The notes beneath the pieces are model-generated. The model did no database searches, was not told the DNA's origin, and saw nothing but the letters and a program-made list of their open reading frames with translations. From contig OX638350.1 of assembly GCA_951813325.1 (NCBI GenBank), positions 310,001 to 374,000 of the forward strand: DNA of 64,000 nucleotides, given 5' to 3'. Below, piece by piece: positions 1-7,778 of this stretch. Within the stretch, counting starts at the first letter, position 1. Each line of letters opens with the position of its first letter. The DNA comes from an uncultured Acidimicrobiales bacterium (GTDB lineage Bacteria; Actinomycetota; Acidimicrobiia; Acidimicrobiales; Bin134). Position numbers and translations under genes: made by a program.

Positions 1-2
1 TG

Positions 3-233
3 GGCTTGGTGGCCGACGAGTCGATAGCCGCTGTTTTGATCTACACCATCTCGGGGTCGCACCTGGCCATGATCGCCGTCGGCTTGGTGTTCCTGCTCCT
101 CATGGCCTTTCGGGCGCTGGGCGGCCAGTACAGCAGCCGCCAGACCGACGGGTTCGTGGCCGCGTCTGTGTTCTGGTACGCCGTTGTATTCGTCTATGTC
201 GTCATCTGGACGGCGATCTTCGTGCTGAAGTAG
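3..233 (+). CDS. Cytochrome c oxidase subunit III-like protein, C-terminal fragment
   Basis: The reading frame is open to the window edge, so this is the last 76 codons of a longer gene. It shows two hydrophobic segments. The layout matches the C-terminus of heme-copper oxidase subunit III: a histidine in a GSHLAMIA stretch where canonical CtaE has G-x-H-V, then a final helix ending in FVLK. The usual YWHFVD motif of the last helix is replaced by FWYAVVFV. A full canonical ctaE lies at 4554, so this is a second, divergent paralogue. It comes directly before an unknown membrane protein and ctaC in the same direction, so it probably belongs to the same oxidase operon. Family assignment is by pattern only. 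Confidence 0.6.
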   Translation, partial: GLVADESIAAVLIYTISGSHLAMIAVGLVFLLLMAFRALGGQYSSRQTDGFVAASVFWYAVVFVYVVIWTAIFVLK

Positions 234-240
234 GCCGCTC

Positions 241-291
241 GTGTTCGTCGTCGGATCCACGCCCCATCACCCATGCCAGGGAGGGCAATAG
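241..291 (+). other. Candidate bridging micro-ORF (16 codons)
   Basis: A GTG-initiated frame starts 7 nt after the preceding stop and encodes MFVVGSTPHHPCQGGQ. Its TAG stop overlaps the GTG start of the next gene (TAGTG). It contains the AGGGAGGG Shine-Dalgarno of that next gene. It is one of a series of such gap-filling frames in this window. Whether it is translated is unknown. Confidence 0.35.
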
Positions 292-1127
292 TGTTCACCC
301 CTGGCTTTCGCTTGTTCTTCGGCTTCTTCGGCGCCGCAGTGGCCGCGGCCGCCGTCTATGGCGTGGCCAGCGGCAGCGCGGGGGACACCGAGTACTTCGC
401 GGTGCTCAACGTGGAGAGCTGGGTTGGCGTTCTCAGCCTGGGCTACAAGGGCGGCATCGGCGACCATGTCGGCTACGCAGTGCTGATGGGCTTCGCGCTT
501 TTGTCGGCGCTGGTGGCCATATTCCTGGTGGCCTTCCGAGATGCCGACGCCGAGTCGGTGGGCGAGCTGATGGACGACGGCCAGGTACCCGAGACCCAGG
601 CCGACCTGGAGGCCAACTACTGGCCGGCGGTGGCCGCCTTCGGAGTGGGGGCCATGATCGTGGGGCTGGTCACCCACGCCACCATCTTCGTGATCGGGCT
701 GGTGATCGTGGGAACGGCAGTATTCGAGTGGATGCTGACCGCGTGGGCCGACCGGGCCACCGCCGACCCGGTGGCCAACCGCAATCTCCGCAACCGCATC
801 ATGGGTCCGGTCGAGTATCCGGTGACTGCGGCGCTCGGCGTGGCAGTGCTGGTATTGGCCCTTTCTCGTGTGCTGCTGGCCGTCTCCGAGTTCAGCGCGG
901 TGATCGTGGCCGGTGTGGTGGCCACCGTGATCTTCTTCATCGCGGTCACGTTCGCGGTCGCCCCCAAGATCAGCCGGTCGGTGATCGCCGGTACGGTGGC
1001 CCTGATTTGTGTCGGCGTCCTGGTGGCCGGGGTGATCACCGCGGCAATCGGGTCGCGCGACTTCCACCACGAGGCGCCGGCCTCCGAGCACGGCGAGCCG
1101 GTGGACAATCACGGAGAGGCCGAGTGA
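291..1127 (+). CDS. Unknown multi-pass membrane protein in the cytochrome oxidase cluster
   Basis: A 278-residue protein with about seven predicted membrane helices (near residues 5-25, 62-84, 115-135, 138-158, 180-203, 208-230 and 235-258). A short His/Glu-rich tail follows (HHEAPASEHGEP). I do not recognise a family. The GTG at 291 is preferred over the ATG at 273 because AGGGAGGG lies at 278-285, five bases upstream of it. The gene sits between a COX III-like fragment and ctaC on the same strand, so an accessory or assembly role in the oxidase is the simplest inference. There is no catalytic motif to support a specific function. Confidence 0.75.
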   Translation: MFTPGFRLFFGFFGAAVAAAAVYGVASGSAGDTEYFAVLNVESWVGVLSLGYKGGIGDHVGYAVLMGFALLSALVAIFLVAFRDADAESVGELMDDGQVPETQADLEANYWPAVAAFGVGAMIVGLVTHATIFVIGLVIVGTAVFEWMLTAWADRATADPVANRNLRNRIMGPVEYPVTAALGVAVLVLALSRVLLAVSEFSAVIVAGVVATVIFFIAVTFAVAPKISRSVIAGTVALICVGVLVAGVITAAIGSRDFHHEAPASEHGEPVDNHGEAE

Positions 1128-1162
1128 TGGTCGCAATGTCGTCGAGGGGCGGTGCCCGATGA
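1127..1162 (+). other. Candidate bridging micro-ORF (11 codons)
   Basis: The ATG overlaps the stop of the preceding gene (TGATG) and the TGA stop overlaps the ctaC start (ATGA). It encodes MVAMSSRGGAR. The 31-nt gap between the two genes is therefore fully covered by one continuous frame with start/stop overlaps at both ends. Confidence 0.4.
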
Positions 1163-2421
1163 GCAGTCGTCTCAAGGCGCTTGTCTGGCTGTCGAGCCTG
1201 CTGGTGATCGCTGGCACCATTGTCCTGATCGTGGTCAGCATCGTGGTCACCGACGACCACCCGCTCTCCACCTTGTCGCCGGTAGGCCGCCAGGGCCGCG
1301 ACATCGCCCGGCTCATCAACCCCATCTTCATCGTGGCCGGCGTGGTGTTCTTCTTGGTCCAAGGGGCGGTGCTGGCGCTGTGGTGGCGTTACCGGGTGGG
1401 CGGCTCCGACACTGGCGACGGTGAGTACGGCTACTACGAAGACGACGAGTTCCCCGAACAGATCCACGGCAACGACCGCCTCGAGATCGCTTGGACCATC
1501 GTGCCGACCATTCTGCTGGCGGTCATCTCGGTGTTCACCCTGGTGGGTTTGTTCGCCCTCGACGACGTGGAGGCTTCCGGCGAGGAAATGGTGGTCACCG
1601 TGATCGGCCAGCAGTGGTGGTGGGAGTACCAGTACCACCTGGACGGCGACACCACCACCCCTCCCGATTTCGTGACCGCCAACGAGCTGGTCATCCCGGT
1701 CGGGGTGGACATCCCCTTGGAGATCAAGTCACGCGACGTGATCCACTCCTTTTGGGTTCCCAAGCTGAACGGGAAGAAGGACGCCGTGCCCGGCCGTTCC
1801 CACGACTGGGTGATCCAAGCCGATAAGCCCGGCCGCTATCGGGGGCAGTGTACCGAGTTCTGCGGCCTGTCCCACGGTCTCATGAAAACGGTGGCCGTGG
1901 CCCTCACCCCCGCGGAGTTCGCCCAGTGGAAAGACAACCAAATGACGCTGGCGGCTCTTCCCGCTGAGGGCACTGACGCGTCTGAGGGCTGGGAGATCTT
2001 CAACCAGCAGTGCGCAAGCTGCCATGTGGTCAACGGGCTCACCACCGCGGCCACTCGCGGCGGTGACACGGATTCGCCGCCCGACACGTGGGACATCTAC
2101 GGCGAGTTCAACGGCGACAACGCCGGCACCTACACCGACCAGCTTGTGGCCGGGGCTGCCCCCAACCTGACCCACCTGATGACCCGGGGCACGTTCGCGG
2201 GATCGTGGTTCGACCTCTATTTGGATGCGGGCGACCGCATCCCGTATCTGGATCTGTCCACCGCGGGAACGCTCAATCGGGGCGAATTGGAGGCTTGGGT
2301 CATCAACGCCCCCGAGCGCAAGCCGGCCAAGGCCGACGACTTCCGGGGAATGATCGCCTTCACCGGTTTGAGTCCCGACGACGTCGACGATGTCGTCGCC
2401 TTCCTGAGAACCCTCGACTGA
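1159..2421 (+). CDS. ctaC: Cytochrome c oxidase subunit II with fused cytochrome c domain (caa3 type)
   Basis: Accepts electrons from cytochrome c and passes them through the CuA centre to subunit I on the outer face of the membrane. In order: an N-terminal hydrophobic helix (about 7-30), a second helix (about 55-75) and a third (about 112-132), then the cupredoxin domain with GQQWWWEYQY. The CuA ligands are visible: H196, C231, C235, H239 and M242, within CTEFCGLSHGLM. A C-terminal cytochrome c domain carries CASCH at 285-289 and a candidate Met axial ligand near the end. At 420 residues it has the length expected of a caa3-type subunit II. ctaD follows after a short gap filled by a micro-ORF. 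Confidence 0.97.
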   Translation: MSSRLKALVWLSSLLVIAGTIVLIVVSIVVTDDHPLSTLSPVGRQGRDIARLINPIFIVAGVVFFLVQGAVLALWWRYRVGGSDTGDGEYGYYEDDEFPEQIHGNDRLEIAWTIVPTILLAVISVFTLVGLFALDDVEASGEEMVVTVIGQQWWWEYQYHLDGDTTTPPDFVTANELVIPVGVDIPLEIKSRDVIHSFWVPKLNGKKDAVPGRSHDWVIQADKPGRYRGQCTEFCGLSHGLMKTVAVALTPAEFAQWKDNQMTLAALPAEGTDASEGWEIFNQQCASCHVVNGLTTAATRGGDTDSPPDTWDIYGEFNGDNAGTYTDQLVAGAAPNLTHLMTRGTFAGSWFDLYLDAGDRIPYLDLSTAGTLNRGELEAWVINAPERKPAKADDFRGMIAFTGLSPDDVDDVVAFLRTLD

Positions 2422-2423
2422 TT

Positions 2424-2483
2424 GTGACTGTGCCAATGACTGCCACCATCACACCGCTGAGCGCTGATCGGAACAGCCGATGA
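2424..2483 (+). other. Candidate bridging micro-ORF (19 codons)
   Basis: A GTG-initiated frame starts 2 nt after the ctaC stop and encodes MTVPMTATITPLSADRNSR. Its TGA overlaps the ctaD ATG (ATGA). No strong Shine-Dalgarno precedes ctaD, so reinitiation from this frame could feed ctaD translation. Confidence 0.38.
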
Positions 2484-4561
2484 CCGTCACCGACCGCACG
2501 ATCACCGCCCCAGAGGAGGCCTTGGCGCTGCCGGCGGGTCCCACCATCGCCCACCGCCCCCTGGGCGTGTTCACCCGGCCTCAGGGCAGCGAGGGTTGGG
2601 CGAGCTGGCTGTTCACCGTCGACCACAAGCGCATCGGCATCATGTACGGCGCCGCGGCGATGTTCTTCTTCCTGGTGGGCGGGGCCGAAGCCCTGTTCAT
2701 CCGCCTCCAGTTGGCCACTCCCAACGGCTCGGTGATCGGGGCCGGCACCTACAACGGCGTGTTCACCATGCACGGCGTGACCATGGTGTTCCTGGTGATC
2801 ATGCCCATGGCCGCAGCCTTCGCCAACTACCTGCTCCCCCTGCAAGTGGGGGCCCGGGACGTGGCCTTTCCTCGCCTCAACGCCTTCAGCTTCTGGTGCT
2901 TCTTGGCCGGCGGCCTGCTGCTCGTCTCCTCGATCTTCATCGGCGGCTGGTTCCAGAACGCGCCCGACGGCGGCTGGTTCAACTACGCCCCCAACAGCGG
3001 GCTGCCCTTCTCGCCATCCAAGGGAATCGACTTCTACGCCGTCGGCTTGCAGATAACCGGCATCGCGTCGTTGGTCAGCTCAATCAACCTGATCGTCACC
3101 GTGTTGAACATGCGCACCAAGGGCATGAGCTTCTTCCGGATGCCCGTGCTCACCTGGATGCTGCTCATCACCCAGTTCCTGCTGCTGTTCGCCATCCCGG
3201 TCATCACCGTGGCCCTGTTCCTTTTGATGTTCGACCGGCTGTGGGACGCCAACTTCTTCAACGTGGCCGCCGGGGCCGACCCGCTGTTGTGGCAGCACTT
3301 GTTCTGGATCTTCGGCCATCCCGAGGTGTACATCTTGATCCTTCCCGCCTTCGGGATCGTGTCGGAGATCGTCCCCACGTTCTCCCGCAAGCCCTTGTTC
3401 GGCTACCACTTCATGGTCGCCTCCGGCATCGCCATCGGCTTCATGGGCTGGGGGGTGTGGGCCCACCACATGTTCACCTCGGGCATCGGGCCGCTGGCGG
3501 TGGCCGCGTTCTCGGTGTCCACCATGTTCATCGCCGTGCCCACCGGGGTGAAGATCCTCAACTGGCTGGCCACCATGTATCGGGGACGCCTGCGATTTAC
3601 CACCCCCATGCTGTACGCCGTGGGCGTGGTGTCGATGTTCACCATCGGCGGGCTGTCGGGGGTGACCCACGCCATCGCGCCGTCTGACACCCAGCAGACC
3701 GACACCTATTACATCGTGGCCCACTTCCACTACGTGATCTTCGGCGGGGCGCTGTTGGGACTGTTCGGCGGTTTCTACTACTGGTGGCCCAAGGCGTTCG
3801 GCTACAAGCTCAGCGAGGCATGGGGCAAGGCCAGCTTCTGGGTGATGCTCGTCGGTTTCAACTTCACCTTCGGGCCAATGCACATCCTCGGCTTGCAGGG
3901 TATGTCCCGGCGCATTTCCACCTATCGGGCCGACGAGGGGTTCGCGCTGTGGAACATGGTGGCCACCATTGGGTCGTTCGTGATCGCCATCGGGGTGGCC
4001 ATGTTCTTGTGGAACGTGTACGCCAGCACGAGGAAATGGCAGCGGGCCGGCCGCCCCGACGTGGGCCCCGACCCGTGGGACGCCCGCGGCCTGGAATGGA
4101 TGACCGCCTCCCCGGTGCCCGAGCACAACTTCGACTCGGAGATAGAAGTGGAACGCCTCGACGAGTTCTGGCACCGCAAGTACGGGGTCGACGAGAACCA
4201 CCGGGTGGTCAGGACCGCGACCGCCGAGGAGGTTGCCCACGACGGCAGCAACACAAGAGTGCACTTGCCGTCCCCGTCGTACTGGCCCATCGTTTTAGGC
4301 GGGGGCATCCTGCTGGTGGGCTACGGCCTCATCTACAACATGTGGCTGGCCGCCGCCGGGCTCGTGCTGCTGGTGGGAGCCATCTACGGCTGGATCCTGG
4401 AACCGGCCGACGACCCCGACGACGCCGGCCACCACGACGACCATCACGACGACGGCGATGACCACGGCGACCCCGCCGGCAACGGCGGACCGGGCGGCAA
4501 CGGCGAGTCCGCCTCAGCCGAAAAGCCGGCTAAGACTGAGGAGGCGGTGCCCGTTGGCTGA
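2480..4561 (+). CDS. ctaD: Cytochrome c oxidase subunit I
   Basis: The catalytic subunit of the heme-copper oxidase, reducing oxygen to water at the heme a3/CuB site and pumping protons. Heme and copper ligands are visible: H98 (HGVTM), H280 in GHPEVY with the linked tyrosine Y284, H329/H330 (HHMF), and H415/H417 (HFHY). The GHPEVYILILPAFG stretch marks an A1-type enzyme. At 693 residues it is longer than a typical subunit I. About 130 extra C-terminal residues contain two more hydrophobic segments (about 597-637) and a His/Asp-rich tail with DDAGHHDDHHDDGDDHGD. The stop overlaps the probable start of ctaE. Confidence 0.98.
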   Translation: MTVTDRTITAPEEALALPAGPTIAHRPLGVFTRPQGSEGWASWLFTVDHKRIGIMYGAAAMFFFLVGGAEALFIRLQLATPNGSVIGAGTYNGVFTMHGVTMVFLVIMPMAAAFANYLLPLQVGARDVAFPRLNAFSFWCFLAGGLLLVSSIFIGGWFQNAPDGGWFNYAPNSGLPFSPSKGIDFYAVGLQITGIASLVSSINLIVTVLNMRTKGMSFFRMPVLTWMLLITQFLLLFAIPVITVALFLLMFDRLWDANFFNVAAGADPLLWQHLFWIFGHPEVYILILPAFGIVSEIVPTFSRKPLFGYHFMVASGIAIGFMGWGVWAHHMFTSGIGPLAVAAFSVSTMFIAVPTGVKILNWLATMYRGRLRFTTPMLYAVGVVSMFTIGGLSGVTHAIAPSDTQQTDTYYIVAHFHYVIFGGALLGLFGGFYYWWPKAFGYKLSEAWGKASFWVMLVGFNFTFGPMHILGLQGMSRRISTYRADEGFALWNMVATIGSFVIAIGVAMFLWNVYASTRKWQRAGRPDVGPDPWDARGLEWMTASPVPEHNFDSEIEVERLDEFWHRKYGVDENHRVVRTATAEEVAHDGSNTRVHLPSPSYWPIVLGGGILLVGYGLIYNMWLAAAGLVLLVGAIYGWILEPADDPDDAGHHDDHHDDGDDHGDPAGNGGPGGNGESASAEKPAKTEEAVPVG

Positions 4562-5198
4562 CACCATGACTGCCGAAACGACAGCCGCTGAGGCTGCTGC
4601 CCACGCTGAAGGGCACCACGACGAGGGACACCACACCAGCACCGGCATCTCCAACGAGAAGCTGGCCATGTGGGTGTTCCTCGGTTCGGAGTGCCTGCTG
4701 TTCGGTGGGCTGATCTCCACCTACATGTTCAACAAGGGCCGCATCGGCCCCGACGACATCGGCCCCGATGACGTGTTCGACATCCCGTTCACGTCGGTCA
4801 GCTCGTTCGTGCTGCTGATGAGCTCGCTGACCATGGTGTTCGCGGTGTCGTCCATCGCCCGGGGCGATCTCCGGGGCAACCGGATCTGGCTGGCCACCAC
4901 CGCCGCCCTGGGGGCCACCTTCGTGGCCGGGCAGGTGTACGAGTTCACCGCGTTCTACAGCGAGGGTCTCGGGTTCACCACCAACCTGTTCGGCTCCGCC
5001 TTCTATGCGCTCACCGGTTTCCACGGTGCTCACGTCACCATCGGCATCATCATGCTGATGTCGTTGTTCGTGATGTCGATGCGGGGCAACCTCGGGCCCG
5101 AGCGGGCTGAAACAGTGGAGATCATCGGCCTGTACTGGCACTTCGTCGACGTCGTCTGGATCGTGATCTTCACGATCGTGTACCTCTTCCCGCAGTAG
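4554..5198 (+). CDS. ctaE: Cytochrome c oxidase subunit III
   Basis: Integral membrane subunit III, which stabilises the oxidase and its proton uptake. The protein is 214 residues with five hydrophobic helices, typical of actinobacterial CtaE. It carries the signature GFHGAHVTIG and the terminal YWHFVDVVWIVIF. The N-terminus is His-rich (HAEGHHDEGHH). The TTG at 4554 is preferred because GAGGAGG (4539-4545) precedes it at normal spacing. The in-frame ATG at 4566 is the alternative. The 4554 start overlaps the ctaD stop, indicating translational coupling. Confidence 0.94.
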   Translation: MADTMTAETTAAEAAAHAEGHHDEGHHTSTGISNEKLAMWVFLGSECLLFGGLISTYMFNKGRIGPDDIGPDDVFDIPFTSVSSFVLLMSSLTMVFAVSSIARGDLRGNRIWLATTAALGATFVAGQVYEFTAFYSEGLGFTTNLFGSAFYALTGFHGAHVTIGIIMLMSLFVMSMRGNLGPERAETVEIIGLYWHFVDVVWIVIFTIVYLFPQ

Positions 5199-5206
5199 GA
5201 TCCGAC

Positions 5207-5581
5207 ATGGCCATCGTCACCCCTGACTCTCCCGACATGTCCCAGGAGTCTGCTGAACCCGCTCTCGGAATCTCGGGAACCGCCCACGCTCCCGACGAGC
5301 ACGCCCATCCATCCAACTGGCTCTATGTCAAGGTGGCCATCGCCCTCGCGCTGCTCACCGCGTTCGAGGTGTTCACCTATTTCGAAACGGTTCACGGGTG
5401 GGGCGACACCGCCATCATCATCATGCTGGTTTTGATGATGCTGGTGAAGTTCTTCTTGGTGGTGGCCTTCTTCATGCACCTGAAGTTCGACGCTCCGATC
5501 TTCTGGCGACTATTCGTGTTCGGGCTGATTTTGGCCATGGCGGTGTACATGGTCATGCTCACCGCGTTCCGTTTCTGGTAG
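5207..5581 (+). CDS. ctaF: Cytochrome c oxidase subunit IV-like (COX4_pro type)
   Basis: A 124-residue protein with a hydrophilic, His-containing N-terminus and three predicted helices (about 44-62, 70-92 and 100-120). The second helix includes the LVKFFLVVAFFMHLKFD signature shared by prokaryotic subunit IV and CyoD-like proteins. It lies 8 nt after ctaE and just before ctaG, the usual place for this small subunit, which assists CuB binding or assembly in related oxidases. An internal ATG at 5237 could also start translation. The gene symbol is by position and family type. Confidence 0.88.
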   Translation: MAIVTPDSPDMSQESAEPALGISGTAHAPDEHAHPSNWLYVKVAIALALLTAFEVFTYFETVHGWGDTAIIIMLVLMMLVKFFLVVAFFMHLKFDAPIFWRLFVFGLILAMAVYMVMLTAFRFW

Positions 5582-5595
5582 ACGGACTGGCCCTC

Positions 5596-6507
5596 GTGGT
5601 CTTCGCGGCTGAAACCGATATCTGGCGGTACCAGGCCCATGCCGAGGTCTGGATAATCCTGCTGGCTGGGATCGCCATGGCCTGGTACGCGGCCCGGGTC
5701 ATCGCCCCCAAAGCCGCTCCGGGCGGCGAAGCTCCCTTTTCCCGCTTCCACGTCCTGTCCTTTACCGGGGCCATGGTCTTGCTGTGGGTGGCCAGCGACT
5801 GGCCGATGCACGACATCTCTGAGGAGTACCTGTACTCGGTGCACATGATCCAGCACCTGCTCATTACCTTCGTCGTGCCCCCGCTGCTGTTGGCGGCCAT
5901 TCCCGAGTGGCTGGCCCGGCTGGTGCTCAGCGGAGACGGCAGCGTCGGGGTGTGGGTGCGGCGCCTGGCTCGGCCGGTGGTCGCCGGGGTTTCGTTCAAC
6001 TTCATGGTGGCGGTGAGCCACATCCCCTGGGTGGTCAACACCTCGGTGGAAAGCGGCGCCCTGCACTACTTCGTGCACCTGCTGCTGTTCGGCTCCGCCA
6101 TGGTGATGTGGTTGCCGGTGTGCGGCCCGATCCCCGAGCTGCGGATGGGCGCGCCCGGCAAGATGATCTACTTGTTCTTGATGTCGGTTGTGCCCACCGT
6201 GCCCGGTGCATTCTTGACCTTCGCCCAGGGAGCGGTCTACAGCGTCTACGACCACCAAGTCCGTCTGTGGGGCATCGGCGTGCGGGCCGACCAGCAAGCC
6301 GCCGGGCTCATCATGAAGTTGGTAGGCGGCATGTATCTGTGGATGTGGATCGGGGTGCTGTTCTTCCGCTGGGCCGGCGTCCAGCAACGGGCCAATACCC
6401 AGATGCGCGTGGTCACCACGGTCCCATCTAGGCCCATTGCTGCCGATACCCGGGTTCCGGCCACCTCGGGTACACACGGCTCCAGCCCCGCCAACGGCTC
6501 TCGATGA
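5596..6507 (+). CDS. ctaG: Cytochrome c oxidase assembly protein, CtaG (caa3) family
   Basis: A polytopic membrane protein of about 303 residues that in this family assists oxidase assembly, probably copper delivery. Motifs include FTGAMVLLWVASDWPMHDIS, the MIQHLLITFVVPPLLL stretch, a MPLH-like VMWLPVCGPIPELR and a terminal DHQ...QQAAGLIMKLVGG region typical of the caa3_CtaG family. The frame is open upstream into ctaF. GTG at 5596 is chosen because it is the first start after the ctaF stop. It has only a weak Shine-Dalgarno, so the start is uncertain. The stop overlaps the serS start (ATGA). Confidence 0.88.
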   Translation: MVFAAETDIWRYQAHAEVWIILLAGIAMAWYAARVIAPKAAPGGEAPFSRFHVLSFTGAMVLLWVASDWPMHDISEEYLYSVHMIQHLLITFVVPPLLLAAIPEWLARLVLSGDGSVGVWVRRLARPVVAGVSFNFMVAVSHIPWVVNTSVESGALHYFVHLLLFGSAMVMWLPVCGPIPELRMGAPGKMIYLFLMSVVPTVPGAFLTFAQGAVYSVYDHQVRLWGIGVRADQQAAGLIMKLVGGMYLWMWIGVLFFRWAGVQQRANTQMRVVTTVPSRPIAADTRVPATSGTHGSSPANGSR

Positions 6508-7778
6508 TCGACCTGCGCCTCGTGCGCAACGACTGCGAAGCAGTGCGGGCTGCGCTGGCCCGCCGGGGGATCGACTTGTCCGAGCTGGAGCGGGTATTCG
6601 CCCTAGATGAGAGCCACCGCAACCTCACCACCGACCGCGACGCCATCCGCCATCAGGTAAAGGAGCTATCCCAGCAGGTCGGCAAGCTGAAACGCGACGG
6701 TCGCGACGCGGAGGCCGACGTCGCCGCGGCCAAGAGCCGACGGCTGGGAGACCAGGAGAAGGCCCTGGCCGCCGAGGCCGACCAGGTAGCTGCCGAGATC
6801 CACGAGCTGCTGCTCCACATTCCCAACCTGCCCGCGCCCGACGCGCCCGACGGCGCTGACGAGACCGACAATCCGGTTCTACGGGTGGAGAACTTCGACC
6901 TCGATGCCTACGGAGATCACCAGCGGGTGCCCCACTGGGAGTTTGCAGTGGAAGCGGGCTGGCTGGACATGGAGCGGGCCGCCAAGCTGTCGGGGTCGAT
7001 GTTTGCCATGCTCCGGGGCCCGGGGGCTTCCCTGGCCCGGGCCATGGTGCAATTCGGGCTCGACCGCAACGCCGATCGGTATGAGGAGATCCGTCCGCCC
7101 ACCCTGGTTCACAGCCAGGTGATGGTGAGCACCGGTCAGCTCCCCAAGTTCGCCGACGACGCCTATTTCTTGGAGCGGGACGACCTGTGGGCCATTCCCA
7201 CCGCCGAGGTGCCGCTCACCTCGCTGGCCTCCGGCGAGATACTCGACGAGGCCGACCTGCCTATGAGGATGATGGCCCACACCTCCTGCTATCGCCGGGA
7301 GGCGGGGGCCGCCGGGCGAGATACCCGAGGCTTGCTGCGGGTGCACGAGTTCGACAAGGTGGAGATCTTGGCCTACGCAACGCCGGAGCAGGCCCCGGCA
7401 ATTCACGAAGAGATCTTGGAGCGGGCCTCCGCCGCGGTGGCCGAGTTGGGCTTGGCCTACCGGATTGTGGACATCAGCACCGGCGATCTGGGCCAAGCCC
7501 ACCACCGGTCATGGGACGTGGAGGTGTACGCCCCCGGCGCCGACCAGTGGCTGGAGGTGTCGTCGTGCTCGTGGTACTCCGACTACCAGGCCCGCCGGGC
7601 CAATCTGCGCTACCGGCCCACCGGCGAGAAGGGCACCCGCATCCTCCACACCCTCAACGGTTCCGCCCTCGCCGTCCCCCGGGTATGGGCCGCCATAGTC
7701 GAAACCTACCGCCAGCCCGACGGCTCGGTGGTCATACCCGAGGTGCTGCGCCCCTACTTGGGCCGCAGCGTTCTCTGA
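6504..7778 (+). CDS. serS: Serine--tRNA ligase
   Basis: Charges tRNA-Ser with serine in the cytoplasm. The 424-residue protein has the standard layout. An N-terminal antiparallel coiled-coil arm (about 28-110) is followed by the class II core with motif 2 (SCYRREAGAAGRDTRGLLR) and motif 3 (GEKGTRILHTLNGSALAVPR). The ATG overlaps the ctaG stop, so serS is coupled to the oxidase operon. Its stop directly abuts the stop codon of the convergent ATPase gene with no intervening base. Confidence 0.98.
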   Translation: MIDLRLVRNDCEAVRAALARRGIDLSELERVFALDESHRNLTTDRDAIRHQVKELSQQVGKLKRDGRDAEADVAAAKSRRLGDQEKALAAEADQVAAEIHELLLHIPNLPAPDAPDGADETDNPVLRVENFDLDAYGDHQRVPHWEFAVEAGWLDMERAAKLSGSMFAMLRGPGASLARAMVQFGLDRNADRYEEIRPPTLVHSQVMVSTGQLPKFADDAYFLERDDLWAIPTAEVPLTSLASGEILDEADLPMRMMAHTSCYRREAGAAGRDTRGLLRVHEFDKVEILAYATPEQAPAIHEEILERASAAVAELGLAYRIVDISTGDLGQAHHRSWDVEVYAPGADQWLEVSSCSWYSDYQARRANLRYRPTGEKGTRILHTLNGSALAVPRVWAAIVETYRQPDGSVVIPEVLRPYLGRSVL

